The notes under the pieces: generated by a model
Told to the model about the DNA's origin: nothing
The model's input: the letters and a program-made list of their open reading frames with translations, nothing else
Database searches by the model: none
NCBI GenBank assembly: GCA_002340515.1
Contig: DDMF01000068.1
Location: 282 to 14,405, forward strand
DNA: 14,124 bases
Reading direction: 5' to 3'
DNA from: Rhodobacteraceae bacterium UBA2553
GTDB lineage: Bacteria > Pseudomonadota > Alphaproteobacteria > Rhodobacterales > Rhodobacteraceae
Translations under genes and position numbers: made by a program
Shown: positions 1 through 6,546 of the stretch, piece by piece
How the letters are laid out: every line of letters begins with the position of its first letter
Numbering within the stretch: the stretch's first letter is position 1

Positions 1-996
1 CCGTGTCGAAAACGCTGGCGGGGCAACGGCGGCATTTGGTTTAGGTGTTGATGGTCCCTTGGCTGGGGAGGGCGGTTTTTGCACGCTGTCCAGTTTGGGT
101 TTGGCAACAGGGGGTTCGGGCGTTTTCCCCGCATCGCTGTTTTGGCGAGCAGGCGGCATGAGGTTCGGCGCTTTTGGCGGGGTGGGTTGTGGTGCGGGGC
201 GCGCGCCCAATGTTGCACTGTCTTCCTTGGGTTCAAAAGCTGGAGGGAACGGTGCGAGTTCCGGGACGTCTGATGGGGCTTGACCCGTAGATGATTTTGA
301 AGAGGCCGTTTTTTGCGACAGGTTTGCTGCGTCTGCCTCCGGGGCGCTTTTTTGTACCTGTGTTTGTGCCTGTGGGGGCGTTTCTATGACATTTGCGTCG
401 GGGATGTCGGTCAGAACGTCAGGCTCTGTGCGTGCAATTGTGGCAACACCGGTGCCCATCAACGCCGGAATAGGGTGACGATCTGGGTCAACTTTGGCGC
501 CGTTTCGCAAAAACTGATCGGCACAAGATGTTGCGCCAAAATAGACTTCCCGGCCAAAACTTCCATGAGCGCGCGCAGAAAAACACACTGGGTTCAATCG
601 GTTATCAAGTGCAAACCCTTCGGCCTCGCCCAAGGTTTCGCGGGCGATGACCGCCACATGCGCCATGTCGCCATCTGCGTGCCAATCAAAAACCAGCTCT
701 TCAACCGGATAGGGGGTCAGCCCCTCTAACCCTTCGCGAATACGCGCCTCGCGGGTGATGCTATCCGGACCGGGGGCGGTCATTGTGGTGAACAGAATTT
801 GGGACGCAGGCAGGATCAACTGGCTGGTGAAACCGCCACTTTCCAGATCCACCGCTGTTTGGCGCATCATGCCAAGGAGCGCCGTCAGGTCCGGGTCGTC
901 CAGACGAACCTCACCCGCCAGCAGCCAGCCCCCTTTGCCGCGATGCAAAAGACCAATACCGTCATGGGTCAGATCAAGCGCAAAATTTGGCTTCAT
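1..996 (-). CDS. Partial conserved protein, PilM/GspL-like N-terminus and Pro-rich tail
   Basis: An open frame of 332 codons runs from the ATG at 996 off the left edge with no stop, so the C-terminus is missing. The first ~190 residues look globular. The stretch around residues 80-105 (REARIREGLEGLTPYPVEEL followed by VFDW) resembles the pseudo-ATPase fold of PilM/GspL/HofM-type proteins, which scaffold pilus or type II secretion assembly. From about residue 200 the chain becomes a low-complexity Pro/Lys/Ala/Thr-rich linker with several PxP and KP runs, as in a disordered or periplasm-spanning tether. I recall similar roseobacter proteins deposited as translation initiation factor 2, probably because of the Pro/Ala/Lys-rich part; no GTPase motif is visible. 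Start choice: first ATG of the frame with a weak GAGACGG upstream. It is divergent from the SIMPL gene. The reading frame is well supported; the function is a guess. Confidence 0.75.
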   Translation of the reverse strand, partial: MKPNFALDLTHDGIGLLHRGKGGWLLAGEVRLDDPDLTALLGMMRQTAVDLESGGFTSQLILPASQILFTTMTAPGPDSITREARIREGLEGLTPYPVEELVFDWHADGDMAHVAVIARETLGEAEGFALDNRLNPVCFSARAHGSFGREVYFGATSCADQFLRNGAKVDPDRHPIPALMGTGVATIARTEPDVLTDIPDANVIETPPQAQTQVQKSAPEADAANLSQKTASSKSSTGQAPSDVPELAPFPPAFEPKEDSATLGARPAPQPTPPKAPNLMPPARQNSDAGKTPEPPVAKPKLDSVQKPPSPAKGPSTPKPNAAVAPPAFSTR

Positions 997-1221
997 ACCC
1001 GTCTCACATTCCTAATTTCCGCAACCAAACACACAGGATCAAACCGTGCAGGCCGCAGCGCCACACATCCCGACCAACTCACACCAAACATGCTCTTGAC
1101 CATATTCTTTCTGCCACCGCTTTGAAACTATAGCAGGATTTCGCCCATGGGAAGGGGGCGTAAGGCTTTCGATTGAATGGGGCGACAATTGGCGCAAACT
1201 GCGGGAAATCAGGAGAGTAAC
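997..1221. promoter_or_regulatory. Divergent intergenic region, probable promoters not resolved
   Basis: This 225-base gap separates the minus-strand PilM-like gene from the plus-strand SIMPL gene, so it should hold promoters in both directions. A TTGACC hexamer at 1096-1101 looks like a -35 element for the rightward gene, but I find no convincing -10 at 16-18 bases. An AGGAG Shine-Dalgarno at 1211-1215 precedes the ATG at 1222. I see no palindromic operator. Confidence 0.3.
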
Positions 1222-1917
1222 ATGAAGAAATTACTAAGTATTTTTGCGATTTCCCTCTGCGTATTGGGACCGGTTTCGGGGCTTGCGGGCGAGGCTGCAA
1301 CTTTACGGATCACGGGCGAGGCAAGCGTCTCGGCCGTACCAGACATGGCGCGGTTGCAATTGGGCGTGCGTAAAGATGCGAAAGAAGCTGTCGGGGCCAG
1401 CAAGGCCGTTGGCGCGGCTTTGGCACAGGTTATGAAAGAACTGGACGCGGTGGGGATCAAGCCCAAAGACATGCAGACCACCCAATTGTCACTTGCGCCG
1501 CAACTGGATTATCCTGGCTCTGGTGCGCCGAGGAAACTGGGGTATCAGGCGCAGTCCACGTTGACTGTAACGCTATATGACATTGATCAGATTGGTGTTG
1601 TCCTTGACAAGGTTTTGTTCGCGGGAGCCACTGAATTTGCTGGGCTGAATTTTGACCTGACCAACCGCAAAACGCTTCGTGGTGAAGCGATGCAACAGGC
1701 TGTGAAAAGCGCGCGTCGGGATGCGGAATTGCTGGCAAAGGCGGCGGGAATGTCCTTGGGAAAGGTTATCACTCTGTCTTATGGCCCCTCGGGTGGGCCG
1801 GTGCCAATCATGATGGCGCGTGGTATGGCAGAGGCATCAAGCATGCCGATTGCAGCGGGCGAGACGGATATTTCGGCGCAGGTTCAGATGGAGTTTGAAT
1901 TGATTTCGGAAGATTAA
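1222..1917 (+). CDS. SIMPL domain-containing (DUF541) secreted protein
   Basis: The 231-residue product begins with a typical Sec signal (MKK, then a hydrophobic run to about residue 22, cleavage near LAG/EA). It then shows the SIMPL/DUF541 pattern: a start of the type LRITGEASVSAVPDMARLQL, the VGIKPKDMQTTQLSLAP segment near residues 75-95, a middle LTVTLYDIDQIG strand, and a C-terminal block where the QAVKSARRDAELLAKAAG helix precedes VITLSYG. Known family members (for example BP26/OMP28 of Brucella and E. coli YggE) are periplasmic or outer-membrane proteins that form ring oligomers and are linked to oxidative-stress tolerance; the molecular role is unsettled. The ATG at 1222 is preferred over the in-frame ATG at 1177 because AGGAG sits 6 bases upstream and the signal peptide starts there. 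It converges on metY with a shared hairpin terminator. Confidence 0.9.
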   Translation: MKKLLSIFAISLCVLGPVSGLAGEAATLRITGEASVSAVPDMARLQLGVRKDAKEAVGASKAVGAALAQVMKELDAVGIKPKDMQTTQLSLAPQLDYPGSGAPRKLGYQAQSTLTVTLYDIDQIGVVLDKVLFAGATEFAGLNFDLTNRKTLRGEAMQQAVKSARRDAELLAKAAGMSLGKVITLSYGPSGGPVPIMMARGMAEASSMPIAAGETDISAQVQMEFELISED

Positions 1918-1941
1918 GGTCACACCGTAACGCATTGAAAT

Positions 1942-1972
1942 AAAATGGCCGCCGCGATTTGGCGGCCATTTT
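1942..1972. terminator. Bidirectional intrinsic terminator between SIMPL gene and metY
   Basis: A perfect 12-bp stem, AAAATGGCCGCC (1942-1953) against GGCGGCCATTTT (1961-1972), encloses a 7-base loop. The A/T ends of the stem supply U-tracts on both strands, continued by TGTTTT on the plus side and by ATTTC on the minus side. It lies between two convergent stops (1917 and 1987) and fits rho-independent termination of both genes. Confidence 0.9.
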
Positions 1973-1986
1973 GTTTTGGTTCAGGC

Positions 1987-3279
1987 TTACGCGGTTGCCG
2001 CGGTCAATGCTTGATCCAGATCGGCGATGATGTCCGCTGCGTTCTCAGTCCCGATGGAAATGCGCACCACATTCGCCCCCGCACCTGCGGCCTCTTGCTG
2101 CTCTGGTGACAGCTGACGGTGGGTGGTCGAAGCGGAGTGGATGATCAGCGAGCGGGTGTCGCCCAGGTTGGCCACATGGCTGAACAGTTTCAGACTATCC
2201 ACGAGCTTTACACAGGCATCATAGCCGCCTTTTACGCCGACGGTGAACAATGCACCGGCACCTTTCGGGAACAGCTCTTTGCCGCGCGCATGATACGGCG
2301 ACGAGGCAAGGCCCGCGTAAGACACACTGTCAATCCGTGCGTCGGCTTCCAGCCATTCCGCCACTTTCTGCGCGTTCTCGACATGTTTTTCCATGCGCAG
2401 TGACAGCGTTTCGATTCCCATCAACGTGTAATGCGCCGCCTGTGGGTTCATCGTCATGCCAAGGTCACGTAGGCCAATGGCGATGCCGTGGAATGTATAG
2501 GCCATCGGGCCAAGCGCCGCGCCAAAAGTGATGCCGTGATAGGCCGGTTCGGGCTGGCTGAGCGATGGGAATTTATCCGAAGCCATCCAGTCAAACTTGC
2601 CGCTGTCCACAATTGCGCCGCCGGTCACAGTGCCATTGCCGGTCAGATATTTGGTGGTGGAATGCACCACCAAAGTCGCGCCCATCTCAATGGGTTTGCA
2701 CAAATACGGGGTGGCTGCGGTGTTATCAACAACCAGCGGCACACCGGCTTTTTCGGCAATCGCGGCCATTGCGGGAATATCGGTTGGCACGCCGGCTGGG
2801 TTGGCAAGGCTTTCGCAGAACAGCGCGCGGGTGTTGTCGTCGATTGCGGCCTCAACTGCGGCTGGGTCGTCGAAATCCACCAGTTTTGCTGACCAGCCGA
2901 ACCGCTTGAAGGTTTGTGTGAACTGGGTGACCGTTCCGCCATAAAGTTTGTTCGAGGCCACGATGTTCAGCCCCGGCCCCATCAGTGGAAACAGCGCCAT
3001 AATTTGTGCTGCATGTCCCGAAGAACAGCACACCGCGCCCGCGCCACCTTCCAAAGCGGCAATACGGTTTTGCAATGCGGCCACGGTAGGGTTGGTCAGG
3101 CGGGAATAGATATAGCCCACTTCTTCCAGATTAAACAAACGCGCCGCGTGATCCGCATCTTTGAACACATAGGCGGTGGTCTGGTAGATCGGTACCTGAC
3201 GGGCACCGGTCGCGGGATCTGGCTCGGTGCCCGCGTGAATTTGCAATGTATCAAAGCTCAATTGGCGATCGTCTGACAT
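1987..3279 (-). CDS. metY: O-acetylhomoserine sulfhydrylase (aminocarboxypropyltransferase)
   Basis: The 430-residue protein is a full-length member of the cystathionine gamma-synthase family of PLP enzymes. It matches the MetY branch: O-acetyl-L-homoserine + sulfide gives homocysteine + acetate, the direct sulfhydrylation route to methionine in the cytosol. Visible signatures are the start LQIHAGTEPDPATGARQVPI, the YSRLTNPT motif (residues 57-64), a GGAGAVCCSSGHAA stretch, VVDNTAATPYLCKP, and the Schiff-base lysine in HSTTKYLTGNG (Lys210). Start choice: ATG at 3279 with GGGAGAG upstream; an in-frame extension to 3336 adds an N-terminus unlike the family. It uses sulfide, so it ties sulfur assimilation to the same neighbourhood as the sox genes, though that may be coincidence. 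A related O-succinylhomoserine enzyme (MetZ) is the main alternative, but ~430 residues favours MetY. Confidence 0.93.
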   Translation of the reverse strand: MSDDRQLSFDTLQIHAGTEPDPATGARQVPIYQTTAYVFKDADHAARLFNLEEVGYIYSRLTNPTVAALQNRIAALEGGAGAVCCSSGHAAQIMALFPLMGPGLNIVASNKLYGGTVTQFTQTFKRFGWSAKLVDFDDPAAVEAAIDDNTRALFCESLANPAGVPTDIPAMAAIAEKAGVPLVVDNTAATPYLCKPIEMGATLVVHSTTKYLTGNGTVTGGAIVDSGKFDWMASDKFPSLSQPEPAYHGITFGAALGPMAYTFHGIAIGLRDLGMTMNPQAAHYTLMGIETLSLRMEKHVENAQKVAEWLEADARIDSVSYAGLASSPYHARGKELFPKGAGALFTVGVKGGYDACVKLVDSLKLFSHVANLGDTRSLIIHSASTTHRQLSPEQQEAAGAGANVVRISIGTENAADIIADLDQALTAATA

Positions 3280-3659
3280 GGAACTCTCCCTTACGTCTGT
3301 TGTGGGCAGGCTAGGGGAAAGGTTGCGCGGCTTCAACGGGGCGTTGCGAATAGGGAGGGCGTTTGCGCGGAATTTTCCGTCTGGGAATAAATTCTGCGAT
3401 GTGGCGGATTGCGGGAATTTTTTTCGCCGGGATGCCTGTGACGCTATCGAGGGGCCACAGGGTTTGAAGACACCCTCGTTGCGAGCTGCGCGCTGGACGT
3501 TCCCACGCCCGCAGGTTAAAGCGTTTCGCCATAAACTTGAAACACTGGTTTATGACGGAACGTCCACAGCATTGATTGGTTTCGTCGCGTCTCGCCCTTT
3601 CCTGTCACAGGTTAAAGGCGTGGCGCTTTAGGCAAAAATATCCCGCGAAAGGATGCACG
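3280..3659. other. Gene-free region containing a nested inverted repeat
   Basis: About 380 bases lie between the divergent metY and VOC genes, and no protein-like frame fills them. The part next to metY carries its Shine-Dalgarno (CGTAAGGGAG on the minus strand, 3286-3295). The part next to the VOC gene carries GAAAGGA (3647-3653). In between are a nested inverted repeat (listed separately) and a near-direct repeat of CAGGTTAAAG at 3512-3521 and 3608-3617. No clear -35/-10 pair is visible, though both genes must be transcribed from here. Confidence 0.5.
3495..3565. repeat. Nested inverted repeat in metY/VOC intergenic region
   Basis: A perfect 9-bp outer arm pair, GGACGTTCC (3495-3503) and GGAACGTCC (3557-3565), encloses a perfect 7-bp inner pair, CATAAAC (3530-3536) and GTTTATG (3548-3554). 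An alternative pairing AGCGTTTC/GAAACACT overlaps the inner stem. The shape resembles alphaproteobacterial extragenic palindromes or a structured leader, but I do not recognise the family. Confidence 0.5.
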
Positions 3660-4073
3660 ATGTTGACCCCCTTCCACCTTGCCATTCACGTGACTGACCT
3701 CGCGGCGGCACGGGCGTTTTATGCCGATGTTTTGGGCTGCAGCGAAGGGCGATCAACCGAAACCTGGGTGGATTTCAGCTTTTTTGGTCACCAGCTGAGC
3801 CTGCATCTGGGCCCGCCTTTCGCCACATCCGATACCGGGAAAGTTGGTGCACATATGGTGGCGATGCCGCATTTTGGAATTGTGTTACCCTATGACCGCT
3901 GGCGCGATTTGGCGGACCGGCTTCAGGTCGCCGATACCCAATGGGTGATCCCCCCAACTGCGCGGTTTGAGGGGGAACCGGGCGAGCAATGGACCATGTT
4001 TTTCCGTGACCCATCCGGAAACCCCATCGAGGTCAAAGGGTTCAAAGACATGGAGCGCGTCTTCGCCAGTTGA
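3660..4073 (+). CDS. VOC (glyoxalase/dioxygenase fold) family protein
   Basis: The 137-residue protein has the paired beta-alpha-beta-beta-beta pattern of the vicinal oxygen chelate superfamily. The start FHLAIHVTDLAAARAFYADV is the classic first module with a candidate metal His at residue 6. A middle SLHLGPP strand follows, and the C-terminal FFRDPSGNPIEVKGF carries the expected metal Glu (about residue 124). Members include glyoxalase I, extradiol dioxygenases and fosfomycin/bleomycin resistance proteins; the substrate cannot be told from sequence. Start choice: ATG at 3660 with GAAAGGA six bases upstream; the longer in-frame start at 3576 adds 28 residues that do not fit the fold. Its stop codon directly abuts the stop of the opposing gene, leaving no intergenic base. 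No signal peptide, so it is cytosolic. Confidence 0.88.
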   Translation: MLTPFHLAIHVTDLAAARAFYADVLGCSEGRSTETWVDFSFFGHQLSLHLGPPFATSDTGKVGAHMVAMPHFGIVLPYDRWRDLADRLQVADTQWVIPPTARFEGEPGEQWTMFFRDPSGNPIEVKGFKDMERVFAS

Positions 4074-5213
4074 TCAACGCATCCAGAACCCTTCGCGCTT
4101 GATCCGATTGCGGATCATCTGCTCGCGGCGCGGGAGATTTTCACGATCAAACATGGCGCGCACTTTTTGACCGCGCCCCTGATAGATCATGCGAAGCATA
4201 GGTTCATATTCTTTAAAGATTTTCTTGAGTTTGTTGGGGGAGGTGACCGTTTCGATCACGTCAATGACGGCGTCAGCTTCGCGCGCGTAGGCCAGCGGCA
4301 GGATGCGCCAATGACAGGTCACATCGCCGTCCAACCCGCCCAGTTCAGGCCCCGGCCTTCCGCCCCCGAATGACGCGATCACGAGAGGTAGGGCAATTTG
4401 GTCAAGCCAGGGGAATTTCTCCTGGCAGACAAGGGCATCGGGGGCGTCATCCCGAATGGCCAAAGCATAGTCCATAAACCGTGTGCCAAACGCATGTGGG
4501 CAGGCCCCAAAGAACCAACCTGCATTGAAATACATATAGCGTTCCCAATGCTCATCAGGCTGTGACAGATCAAGAGAGGCATCAAAGTCCAAACCGAATT
4601 TGTCGTAAAGCGACTTCCATGTTTCTGAGTAGCCCGGACCATAGAGCTCTAGATTGGGCCATGTGTTTTCGCGCCGCATTGACGCCGCTGGCTGGTCGAA
4701 ATCAAACGGAATCTCGGACAGTTTTCCCGTGATGACCGTGTCACTGTCAAAAAACACAAAAGGTTCGCCTTTTGGCATTTCCATCAGCGCCTCGATTTTA
4801 TTGGCATTGGGATAGCTGGCGCCAAAATGCTGGTTTTGAAAGGGCAGGATTTCAGCGCCCAAGCTTTCCAGCGCCTCTCGCACAACTGGGCGGATGCGCG
4901 GATCATGGGGCCAGCGTTCACTCGGCTGAGGTTCGCCGATGAACACCCGGCCCTTGAAGTCAGGATCAGCGCTGCGCAGAGACGCGACAAACAACAATGC
5001 CTCATAGGACAGACGTCCCGCTTGCCCAATCAATAAGATATTGAAAGCGATGGATTTTTGGGCTGGCTTTTTCAGCTTGGACGCATTGGGTTTTGACGCT
5101 GGTTTGGCCTTTGTCGCCTTTGGTGTCGATTTTGCAGCGTTTTTTGTGGGCGCAGGCGCCTCAGTTTGTATGGAATTGGCTGATTTTGCCTGCTTTTTCG
5201 CCGATTTAGCCAT
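4074..5213 (-). CDS. GT-A-like hypothetical protein with Lys/Ala/Pro-rich N-terminal tail
   Basis: The product is 379 residues. Residues 1-54 are almost wholly Lys, Ala, Pro, Ser and Thr (KPASKPNASKLKKPAQK and similar), like a histone H1 or AlgP-type tail, and probably disordered and strongly basic. A globular part starts at SIAFNILLIGQAGRLSYEAL. It contains FVFFDSDTVITG, where Asp156-Ser-Asp158 matches the DxD metal/nucleotide-sugar motif of GT-A glycosyltransferases, and a conserved-looking YMYFNAGWFFG segment resembling the acceptor loops of such enzymes. The C-terminus is charged and helical (EYEPMLRMIYQGRG onwards). This suggests a nucleotide-sugar-dependent transferase, but the match is partial and the donor and acceptor are unknown. 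The start is the first ATG, with AGGGTGAG about 8 bases upstream. It converges on the VOC gene with abutting stops. Frame is certain, function tentative. Confidence 0.8.
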   Translation of the reverse strand: MAKSAKKQAKSANSIQTEAPAPTKNAAKSTPKATKAKPASKPNASKLKKPAQKSIAFNILLIGQAGRLSYEALLFVASLRSADPDFKGRVFIGEPQPSERWPHDPRIRPVVREALESLGAEILPFQNQHFGASYPNANKIEALMEMPKGEPFVFFDSDTVITGKLSEIPFDFDQPAASMRRENTWPNLELYGPGYSETWKSLYDKFGLDFDASLDLSQPDEHWERYMYFNAGWFFGACPHAFGTRFMDYALAIRDDAPDALVCQEKFPWLDQIALPLVIASFGGGRPGPELGGLDGDVTCHWRILPLAYAREADAVIDVIETVTSPNKLKKIFKEYEPMLRMIYQGRGQKVRAMFDRENLPRREQMIRNRIKREGFWMR

Positions 5214-5292
5214 TGGTCTTTGCTCACCCTGTTCTTTTCAGGCAGTATAGGTCAGATCCCATTGCGTTGGGAAGGGGGCGAAGGGGCCACCT

Positions 5293-5320
5293 TTGATCAA
5301 ATACGCGGGAATACATTATG
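5293..5320 (+). promoter_or_regulatory. Possible promoter for small secreted protein
   Basis: TTGATC (5293-5298) could serve as a -35 with a CATTAT-like -10 starting 15 bases later, just before the gene at 5336. The hexamer lies within the palindrome TTTGATCAAA. Spacing is short, so this is a weak call. Confidence 0.25.
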
Positions 5321-5335
5321 TGAAGGGTGCTGCTG

Positions 5336-5788
5336 ATGTTGCACAAAATGCTGAAAAACCAATTGGTTCTTGCTGGGGTACTGGCCAGCCTTGTCACGGG
5401 CACCTTGGCCCTCTCAACTAAGATGGCTGCGGCGGATCAATTCACCACAGCGGATGAGGTCCGCCCGATTCTAGAGGCCACCAAAGGCAATTGGGTGGCG
5501 CTGCGGGAATATGACGGGCAGGATCTGTTGTATTTCACCCATCTGTTGGCCTGGCGTTGCGGCCTAGAGGGGGTGCGTTACAGCATCAACGGTGGGGTGC
5601 AGCAGGTGTTTGATGCAGTGCCTTGTTACGAAGGTGAAGCACAGCCCAATGCGATCAAAGCCACCGATGCTTTGCCCTTTTTGCGGTTTGACCTGAAATC
5701 GGTGAACACAGTGGATGTGCAATTGACTTATGATGATGGTCAGGCGGTCGATGTTCAGTTTGATCGTGCAGGAATTTTGATGAACTAG
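5336..5788 (+). CDS. Small secreted protein of unknown function
   Basis: The 150-residue product opens with a basic and hydrophobic signal sequence (LKNQLVLAGVLASLVTGTLA) with probable cleavage after AAA near residue 33, giving a mature protein of about 117 residues. Two cysteines (Cys75 and Cys97) could form a disulfide. The mature part is acidic and strand-rich, for example VDVQLTYDDGQAVDVQFDRA at the C-terminus. I do not recognise a family. ATG 5336 is chosen because AAGGG lies 8 bases upstream; an in-frame GTG at 5327 would overlap that Shine-Dalgarno, and a later ATG at 5348 would shorten the signal. The stop is immediately followed by a long palindromic element. Confidence 0.7.
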   Translation: MLHKMLKNQLVLAGVLASLVTGTLALSTKMAAADQFTTADEVRPILEATKGNWVALREYDGQDLLYFTHLLAWRCGLEGVRYSINGGVQQVFDAVPCYEGEAQPNAIKATDALPFLRFDLKSVNTVDVQLTYDDGQAVDVQFDRAGILMN

Positions 5789-5889
5789 AGCGTTTCCAGT
5801 TCACATTGTATCGCTAGTTCGCTGCCTTTCGCTTCGCACAAACGCAAAAAGCGATAACAGGTGATTCAATGAAAACGGGAAGTGCTTTA
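5787..5889. repeat. Extragenic palindromic repeat between convergent genes
   Basis: The left arm starts AGAGCGTTTCC and ends TATCGCT (5787-5815). The right arm (5850-5889) reads as its imperfect reverse complement with about ten extra bases, starting AGCGATAACAGG and ending GGGAAGTGCTTTA. An A/T-richer centre with a CGAAGCG-like mini-palindrome lies between. Such elements recur in Rhodobacterales and Rhizobiales genomes from my memory of them. Here it sits between convergent stops at 5788 and 5918 and may also terminate both transcripts. Confidence 0.65.
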
Positions 5890-5917
5890 ATGGGTTTTCT
5901 CTCTAGATACCAAAGAT

Positions 5918-6454
5918 TTACGTATCAATCTTGATGTCAGAAAAGCGCCCGGTGCAAAAGGCCAGCGGGCGGGCATCACTGACATGGGCACGTCGCACAC
6001 GGCCAAGGATGATCGAATGATCGCCGCCATCCATCACCTGTTCGGTGGTGCAATCAAGACGTGTCACGCAGCCGTCCAGTTGGGGCACGCCTTGGGGGCC
6101 AATGTGATGCGGGATGGCTGAAAAATCATCTCCGCAACGGGCAAAATGCTGGGCCACTATACGTTGATCTTCGGACAGAATATGCACCGAGAAATGGACT
6201 GCGTTGACAAAAGCGTCATGGCGGGCGGAGACCTGAGCGGGGCACCAGAGGATCAACGGCGGGTTCAAAGACACTGAGGTGAAACTGTTGGCCGTCATCG
6301 CCACGGGTGTCACTTTGCCCTCCATCCATGTGGCGGCTGTGATCACGGTCACACCGGTGGGAAAGGGGCCAAGAGCCGCGCGCAATTCAAGCGCATGTTC
6401 CGGGCCGGGGGAAAAGCTTTTCATTGTTGGACTGCCTGCGCGTTTCAGATCCAT
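5918..6454 (-). CDS. Flavin reductase family protein (FMN-binding split barrel)
   Basis: The 178-residue protein matches the flavin reductase domain (HpaC/DIM6-NTAB type), which reduces FMN or FAD with NAD(P)H, usually for a partner monooxygenase. Diagnostic segments are FPTGVTVIT (31-39), PVAMTANSFTSVSLNPPLIL (50 onwards), FSVHILSEDQRIVAQHFA, and a C-terminal GDHSIILGRV segment that binds flavin phosphate in the family. It lies 92 bases downstream of the soxT-like gene on the same strand and may be the last gene of the soxS-R-T unit, although a hairpin lies between. No partner oxygenase is visible in the window. The start at 6454 is used with AGGG about 9 bases upstream; an ATG at 6424 is a possible later start. 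No signal peptide. Confidence 0.88.
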   Translation of the reverse strand: MDLKRAGSPTMKSFSPGPEHALELRAALGPFPTGVTVITAATWMEGKVTPVAMTANSFTSVSLNPPLILWCPAQVSARHDAFVNAVHFSVHILSEDQRIVAQHFARCGDDFSAIPHHIGPQGVPQLDGCVTRLDCTTEQVMDGGDHSIILGRVRRAHVSDARPLAFCTGRFSDIKIDT

Positions 6455-6505
6455 TTCGCGAGACCCTATCGCGCCAGCGCAGGGGGGGAAAGGCGAAAAA
6501 CGGCG

Positions 6506-6532
6506 GGAATGCCATGGGATTTACGGCGTTCC
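6506..6532 (-). terminator. Possible terminator after soxT-like gene
   Basis: On the minus strand GGAACGCC and GGCATTCC pair over 8 bp (one G-U) around an 11-base loop, followed by CGCCGTTTTTC. It begins 14 bases past the transporter stop at 6547. The loop is long and the T-run is delayed by five bases, so it is a moderate candidate that could only partly uncouple the flavin reductase. Confidence 0.35.
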
Positions 6533-6546
6533 ATGTGGGGGGGACC

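Noticed and set aside
3280..3360. SAM-II or SAM/SAH riboswitch upstream of metY
   Set aside because: Such elements often precede methionine genes in alphaproteobacteria, but I could not find the expected pseudoknot pairing or the conserved core near the Shine-Dalgarno. A covariance-model search would settle it.
3278..3631. Plus-strand open frame of 117 residues in the metY/VOC gap
   Set aside because: It overlaps the metY start in antisense, lacks a ribosome site and its translation is Arg/Phe-rich without domain-like pattern.
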